64,000 nt of DNA from Candidatus Sulfotelmatobacter sp. (lineage in GTDB: Bacteria; Vulcanimicrobiota; Vulcanimicrobiia; Vulcanimicrobiales; Vulcanimicrobiaceae), in assembly GCA_035504415.1 (NCBI GenBank), contig DATJRY010000011.1, forward strand, positions 124,001-188,000. Direction: 5' to 3'. This document shows positions 60,412 through 64,000 of this stretch, in pieces (position 1 is the first letter of the stretch; every line of letters starts with the position of its first letter). Made by a program: the position numbers and the translations under genes. The notes below the pieces were generated by a model that was not told where the DNA came from, did not search any database, and saw only the letters and a program-made list of their open reading frames with translations.

Positions 60412-61728
60412 TCACTTCGCCGAGCCGATGAGGTCCGCATCCCGAATGACGGCCGCGATCAGCGGACGCGGGGCGGGCGGTGCCGGCGCGATCGTGAACG
60501 CCGCCGCGACGCGGCGCGGATCGAGCGACGGGCCGAGCACCTCGGCCAGGACGTCGCCCGGGCGGACCGGCGTGCCGACCCGGCCGACGATGCGCAGTCC
60601 GGCGAACGGCCCGTCGGCCAGAACCGATTCGCGCGCCAACCGGCCGATCGCGACGGCGTCGATCGCGGCGACGAAGCCGGCTTCGGTCGCGAGCGCGCTG
60701 ACGCGGTGCGGGTGCGGGGCGATCGTCTCGATCGCGCCGGGCACCGCGCCCTGCGCTTCGAGCAGCTCGACGAACTTCGCGTAGGCCGCGCCCGAGTGCA
60801 GCGCGTCCAGCGCGCGCGGCGTCAGCTCGCGTTCCGGGACGCCGCCGACCCGCAGCATCTCGTGGGCGATCGAGAGCACGCCGTCGGCCAGCCGCGGGTC
60901 GCGCTCGTCGCCGCGCAGGAAGTCGCGCGCCTCGACGGCTTCGATCCCGGTCCCCACCGCGGCACCCAGCGGTTCGTCCATGTCGCCGACCAGCGCGCTG
61001 GCGCGCCGCCCGAAGCGCGCCGCGAGCGCGACCAAGGTGCGGGCCAGCTCAGCCGCCTCGCCGGTGTCGCGCATGAACGCGCCGCGCCCGGTCTTGACGT
61101 CGAACACGATCGCCCCGGCGCCGCCGGCGATCTTCTTGGAGACCATCGAGGCCGCGATCAAGCCGATCGAGCGCACGGTGGCGGTGCGATCGCGCAGCGC
61201 GTAGAGTTTCTTGTCGGCCGGCGCCAGCCGGTCCGTCGCGGCCGCGATCGCGCAACCGATCCGCTCGACTTGCGTCACGAACCGCTCCGCCGAGAGATCG
61301 GTGTGCACGCCGGGGATCGCTTCGAGCTTGTCCAGGGTGCCGCCGGTGTGTCCGAGCGCGCGCCCGGACAGCTTCGCGACCGGCACGCCGCAGGCCGCGA
61401 CCAACGGGACCGCGATCAGCGAGACCGTGTCGCCGACCCCGCCCGAGGAGTGCTTGTCGACGACCGCCGCCCCGTGGAACTCGAGCACGTCGCCCGACCG
61501 GACCATGGCGTCGGTCAGAGCGACGATCTCGGCGTCGGTCATCCCGTGCCAGTTGACGGCCATCGCCAGGGCGGCCATCGAGGCCTCGTCGACGCTGCCC
61601 TCGACGTAGCCGGCGATGAGCCGGTGCCAGGTGGCGTCCTGCAACGCTCCGCCGTCGCGCTTCGTTTCCAGGGCCAGCCGGACCCAATCGTCGGCCGGGA
61701 TGGCCGCCTCCGCGCGATCGATCACCAT
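60412..61728 (-). CDS. Pyrimidine-nucleoside/thymidine phosphorylase
   Basis: 438 aa. Splits pyrimidine nucleosides with phosphate. VDKHSSGGVGDTVSL (phosphate loop), the signature SGRALGHTGGTLDKLEAIPG, and SKKIAGGAGAIVFDVKTGRGAFM are clear. ATG 61726-61728. Feeds deoxyribose-1-phosphate to phosphopentomutase (deoB). Seven bases from hldD, likely in the same transcript. Confidence 0.95.
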   Translation of the reverse strand: MVIDRAEAAIPADDWVRLALETKRDGGALQDATWHRLIAGYVEGSVDEASMAALAMAVNWHGMTDAEIVALTDAMVRSGDVLEFHGAAVVDKHSSGGVGDTVSLIAVPLVAACGVPVAKLSGRALGHTGGTLDKLEAIPGVHTDLSAERFVTQVERIGCAIAAATDRLAPADKKLYALRDRTATVRSIGLIAASMVSKKIAGGAGAIVFDVKTGRGAFMRDTGEAAELARTLVALAARFGRRASALVGDMDEPLGAAVGTGIEAVEARDFLRGDERDPRLADGVLSIAHEMLRVGGVPERELTPRALDALHSGAAYAKFVELLEAQGAVPGAIETIAPHPHRVSALATEAGFVAAIDAVAIGRLARESVLADGPFAGLRIVGRVGTPVRPGDVLAEVLGPSLDPRRVAAAFTIAPAPPAPRPLIAAVIRDADLIGSAK

Positions 61729-61772
61729 GATCCGGCTCGGATTCGTCTCTCCCGGGCAGAAAGACCTCGGAG

Positions 61773-62279
61773 ATGTTGTCCCTCGTCGTGCTCCCGCTGC
61801 TGATCGCGCTGGCCCAGCCCGCGCCCACGCCGCAGCCCGTCCCGACTGCGCCGGTCCCGAGCGTCCAGACGCCGAGCCCGGTCCCGGTCCCCTCGCCCAG
61901 CCCGGTCGCGACGCCGACGCCGACCCCGGCGCCGAGCCCGACCCCGGTGCTCTTCGGCTACGTCGTCGACCCCTCGCCGGCGCCGTCCGGCGCGCCGCAG
62001 ATCGTCGAGGTCTCGCTCAACGACAAGGTGCTGCACGCCGGCGGGATGCTGCTGGTCAAGGTCACCACCAGCGCCGACGTCACCACGCTTTTTGCGCGCA
62101 CGATGGGCCACCAAATCGGGATACCCTTGATCTCGCCGGGCATCTTCGCCGGTCAGACGCAGCTGCCGGACCAGATCCCGTTCTTCTTCCTCAACCGCAC
62201 CTACGCGATCGACTTCGTCGGCACGACCGCCGACGGCCGCAGCACCACGGCTTCGCTGCCCGTCCGGCTCGAGCGCTAG
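61773..62279 (+). CDS. Secreted proline-rich beta-domain protein (copy 2)
   Basis: 168 aa. Signal peptide (LVVLPLLIALAQPAP), a ~45-residue Pro/Thr/Val/Ser tract of P-x-P type (~16-60), then a beta-sandwich: VEVSLNDKVLHAGGMLLVKVTTSADVTTL ... TYAIDFVGTTADGRSTT. The order is the same as in 56770-57189, so the two are paralogs. The Pro tract would give an extended stalk. ATG 61773, divergent from the phosphorylase. Function unknown. Confidence 0.7.
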   Translation: MLSLVVLPLLIALAQPAPTPQPVPTAPVPSVQTPSPVPVPSPSPVATPTPTPAPSPTPVLFGYVVDPSPAPSGAPQIVEVSLNDKVLHAGGMLLVKVTTSADVTTLFARTMGHQIGIPLISPGIFAGQTQLPDQIPFFFLNRTYAIDFVGTTADGRSTTASLPVRLER

Positions 62280-62288
62280 CAAACAAAG

Positions 62289-62316
62289 AGACCGCGCGCC
62301 GTCGGGCACGCGGTCT
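62289..62316 (-). terminator. Rho-independent terminator for hsp20
   Basis: AGACCGCG (62289-62296) and CGCGGTCT (62309-62316) make a perfect 8-bp stem with a 12-base loop. On the minus strand the stem is followed by a T-rich run (CTTTGTTTG), as expected 3' of hsp20. On the plus strand the following bases are not T-rich, so it is mainly one-way. Confidence 0.7.
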
Positions 62317-62354
62317 ACCGTTGCAATCACGCGGCGGCCGCAGCCGCTCGGACG

Positions 62355-62741
62355 TTACTGAACGACCTTGACGTCGATCTTGCGAGGCTGCGCCTTGGGG
62401 TGCAGGTGCAGTCCGAGCGCGAGCAGGCCGTGCTCGACCTTGGCGTCGATCGTCTCGGGATCGACCTCCTCCGGAAGGAGGATGGAGCGCTGGAACGAGC
62501 GCCGCTCGCTCTTGCCCGTCACCGTGAGGACGCGATCCTCGACCGTGACCTCGATCTGATCGGGCTTGAAGCCCGGGACCGGGATCTCGACCGTCCAGCC
62601 GTTCTCGGTCTTCTGCACGTCCACGCCCAGACCGTAGCCGGCGCCGTTCGCGCCGATGAACGCACGCACCGGGTCGAACCCGAACAACTCACTCACCAGC
62701 CCGCGGTTGTTGCCGCTCGGACGGGTTGCCAGACCAGCCAT
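62355..62741 (-). CDS. Small heat-shock protein (Hsp20/alpha-crystallin)
   Basis: 128 aa ATP-independent holdase. Alpha-crystallin domain from about residue 38: VDVQKTENGWTVEIPVPGFKPDQIEVTVEDRVLTVTG ... RSILLPEEVDPETIDAKVEHGLLALGL. ATG 62739-62741 with GGAGG (62755-62759) 13 bases upstream. Own promoter and terminator, so it is a single-gene unit and not part of the envelope operons. Confidence 0.95.
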   Translation of the reverse strand: MAGLATRPSGNNRGLVSELFGFDPVRAFIGANGAGYGLGVDVQKTENGWTVEIPVPGFKPDQIEVTVEDRVLTVTGKSERRSFQRSILLPEEVDPETIDAKVEHGLLALGLHLHPKAQPRKIDVKVVQ

Positions 62742-62808
62742 CTTCTCTGCCTTGCCTCCGACGTTTACCGCCGCCCCGACGAGGGACGGCCAAATTTATG
62801 ACACCCCT

Positions 62809-62837
62809 ATTGTACGAGCGACTGGCAATCCTGTCAA
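62809..62837 (-). promoter_or_regulatory. Sigma-70-type promoter of hsp20
   Basis: On the minus strand TTGACA (62832-62837) is followed 17 bases later by TACAAT (62809-62814): a perfect -35 and a -10 with one mismatch at ideal spacing. Predicted start near 62802 gives a leader of about 60 bases. It is the only textbook promoter I could see in this GC-rich window. Confidence 0.85.
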
Positions 62838-62889
62838 TAGACTGCTAACACCGCCAGAATTGGGCCCGCGGTGGTATGATGGAGGACCC

Positions 62890-64000
62890 GTGCCGCCCGA
62901 CGTCCTCGCCCCATCCCTGGTCCGCGCCCTTCCCGCCTCCTCGCGCCCGCTCGCCGAGCTGATCGAGCGCTTGCGCGCACCCATCGACGAGCGTGGGCAC
63001 GCTTTCTCGCTGCACGAGACGACGCCGACGGCGCGGCCGTACTTGCTGGCGGCGCTGCACGGCGCGTTGGGCGGCCAGATCCTGGTCGTCGTGCCGACCT
63101 CCGACATCGCCGAGCGCACGTTCACCGACCTGACGTACTACTTCGGCGAGAAAGAGCCGGAGCGGGTCGCGCTGCTGCGTCCGCGCGACGAGACGCTGGG
63201 CGCCATCGAGTCGCCGTCCGAGCGCAGCGCGCGCATGACGCTGCTGGCCGACCTGTGCGCCCGCAAGCCGCAGGTCATCGTCGCGCCGGTCGGCGCGCTG
63301 CGCCAGTACGTCATCCCGCGCGGCGTGTTCGAAGGCGCGGCGCGCACGCTGCGCGTCGGTGCCACCGCCGATTGGGAAGAGACGCTGGCCTGGCTCTACC
63401 GGCTCGGCTACGCGCGCGTCGACGTCGTCAGCGCGGCCGGCGAGTTCGCCGTGCGCGGCGGCATCCTCGACGTCTTCCCCACCACCGCCGAGTGCCCGGT
63501 CCGGATCGAGTTCTTCGGCGACGAGATCGAGTCGATGCGACCGTTCGCGGTGCAGTCGCAGCGCTCGAGCGGCGCGCTCGACGCGGTGCACGTCACGCCC
63601 TGGCTCGAGGTGCTGCGCGACGAGACGCTGCGCGCCAACGTACTGGCGCGCGCGCAGGGCGAAGCCGGCGTCATCTCGGCGCTGCGCGCGTACGTGGGCG
63701 GCGGCGCCGACGTCCCCGAGCCGTGGCTGGCACTGGCCTACGACGAGCGCGCGACCGTGCTCGACTATCTCGACCCGCGCGCGCTGATCGTGCTCGAAGA
63801 GCCCGGTCTGCTCGAGACCGTCGAGCGCGGCCTCGAAGAGGAACGCAGCCGCGGCGCGCAAGCGCTGATGGCCGGCGTCGACTCCGGCGAGCTCGACGTG
63901 CGCGACGACGAAGTCGGCGAAGCGCTGCTGGCCGAGGTCGTCGCACCGTATCCGACGCTGCGCGATCAGACCGCGCGCTTGGCGGCGCGGCGCGTGCTGA
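62890..64000 (+). CDS. mfd: Transcription-repair coupling factor Mfd, N-terminal part
   Basis: Open frame from GTG 62890 to the right edge, 370 residues visible of a protein normally ~1150. UvrB-like domain 1: LVVVPTSDIAERTFTDL and VIVAPVGALRQYVIP; and the signature LGYARVDVVSAAGEFAVRGGILDVFPTTAECPVRIEFFGDEIESMRPF. Mfd removes stalled RNA polymerase and recruits UvrA. GGAGGA at 62881-62886 precedes the GTG by three bases. The helicase part lies outside the window. Confidence 0.95.
   Translation, partial: MPPDVLAPSLVRALPASSRPLAELIERLRAPIDERGHAFSLHETTPTARPYLLAALHGALGGQILVVVPTSDIAERTFTDLTYYFGEKEPERVALLRPRDETLGAIESPSERSARMTLLADLCARKPQVIVAPVGALRQYVIPRGVFEGAARTLRVGATADWEETLAWLYRLGYARVDVVSAAGEFAVRGGILDVFPTTAECPVRIEFFGDEIESMRPFAVQSQRSSGALDAVHVTPWLEVLRDETLRANVLARAQGEAGVISALRAYVGGGADVPEPWLALAYDERATVLDYLDPRALIVLEEPGLLETVERGLEEERSRGAQALMAGVDSGELDVRDDEVGEALLAEVVAPYPTLRDQTARLAARRVL

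Noticed and set aside
62872-62880. Extended -10 promoter (TGGTATGAT) for mfd
   Set aside because: It touches the Shine-Dalgarno GGAGGA, so a transcript from it would lose the site; no -35 is seen. It may be chance, or yield a leaderless mRNA.

Overview
The window is a GC-rich (roughly two thirds G+C by eye), densely packed stretch of a bacterial chromosome, almost entirely devoted to the cell envelope. The organism is very probably diderm: there are two LptD/OstA-like outer-membrane barrel proteins, a heptose epimerase (HldD), Wzm/Wzt export genes, O-antigen-ligase-like proteins and Wzx/MurJ-type flippases. Gene content, heavy GTG start use and the odd envelope proteins remind me of Candidatus Eremiobacterota (WPS-2), but nothing here proves the taxon. 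I see no insertion sequences, tRNA, rRNA or CRISPR, and no gene-free stretch over 300 bases. Neighbouring genes are often joined by 4-base start/stop overlaps (18 cases, 14 of them GTGA), so most of the window is a set of translationally coupled operons.

Layout. 1-849: two convergent sulfotransferase genes. 895-9235 (minus): an ABC-exported polysaccharide operon, read GT2 - wzt - wzm - methyltransferase with a 21-residue-repeat coiled coil - rfbB - rfbA - rfbD (dTDP-L-rhamnose), ending in a sulfotransferase. 9270-15453: a protein made only of Ig-like 'GWA/RPD' modules, a module-methyltransferase, a GT2-membrane anchor-module fusion and two CDP-paratose-2-epimerase-like enzymes. 15617-21128 (plus): sulfotransferase, epimerase, split transketolase pair, small GT2 and a TIGR03032-like protein. 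21154-26422: a membrane-anchored module protein, two polytopic membrane proteins and a UDP-xylose synthase.

26419-39720 (minus): a nine-gene compact operon read kamD - kamE - PBP4 (dacB) - SIS isomerase - glycosidase-like lipoprotein - O-antigen polymerase/ligase - large glycosyltransferase - Wzx - UDP-glucose dehydrogenase. It is notable because the two subunits of a B12-dependent D-lysine 5,6-aminomutase head a glycan/cell-wall operon. 39825-44674: a PhyH-type dioxygenase with a C-terminal module, an epimerase, an ECF sigma/anti-sigma pair and two small genes. 44679-49464 (minus): deoB - sugar-phosphate transferase - murJ - module methyltransferase.

49509-56773 (plus): a tandemly duplicated two-gene unit (LptD-like barrel plus a small secreted protein with a CBM20/48-like fold), twice in a row, followed by an MFS transporter-acyltransferase fusion. 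56770-62279: a secreted beta-domain protein, GtrB-like GT2, a second O-antigen-ligase-like protein, HldD, pyrimidine-nucleoside phosphorylase and a proline-rich secreted paralog. 62355-64000: hsp20 with a textbook promoter and a terminator, then the start of mfd.

Working together, these genes supply nucleotide sugars (dTDP-rhamnose, UDP-GlcA, UDP-xylose, tyvelose-type sugars), assemble and decorate glycans (glycosyltransferases, methyltransferases, sulfotransferases, a dioxygenase), move them across the membrane (Wzm/Wzt, Wzx, MurJ-like) and polymerise or ligate them. The most unusual threads are the recurring Ig-like module in six proteins of different function, the methyltransferase/coiled-coil beside wzm/wzt (WbdD-like molecular-ruler logic), the kamDE-led envelope operon, and the duplicated barrel/CBM pair with its lipid-handling fusion partner.
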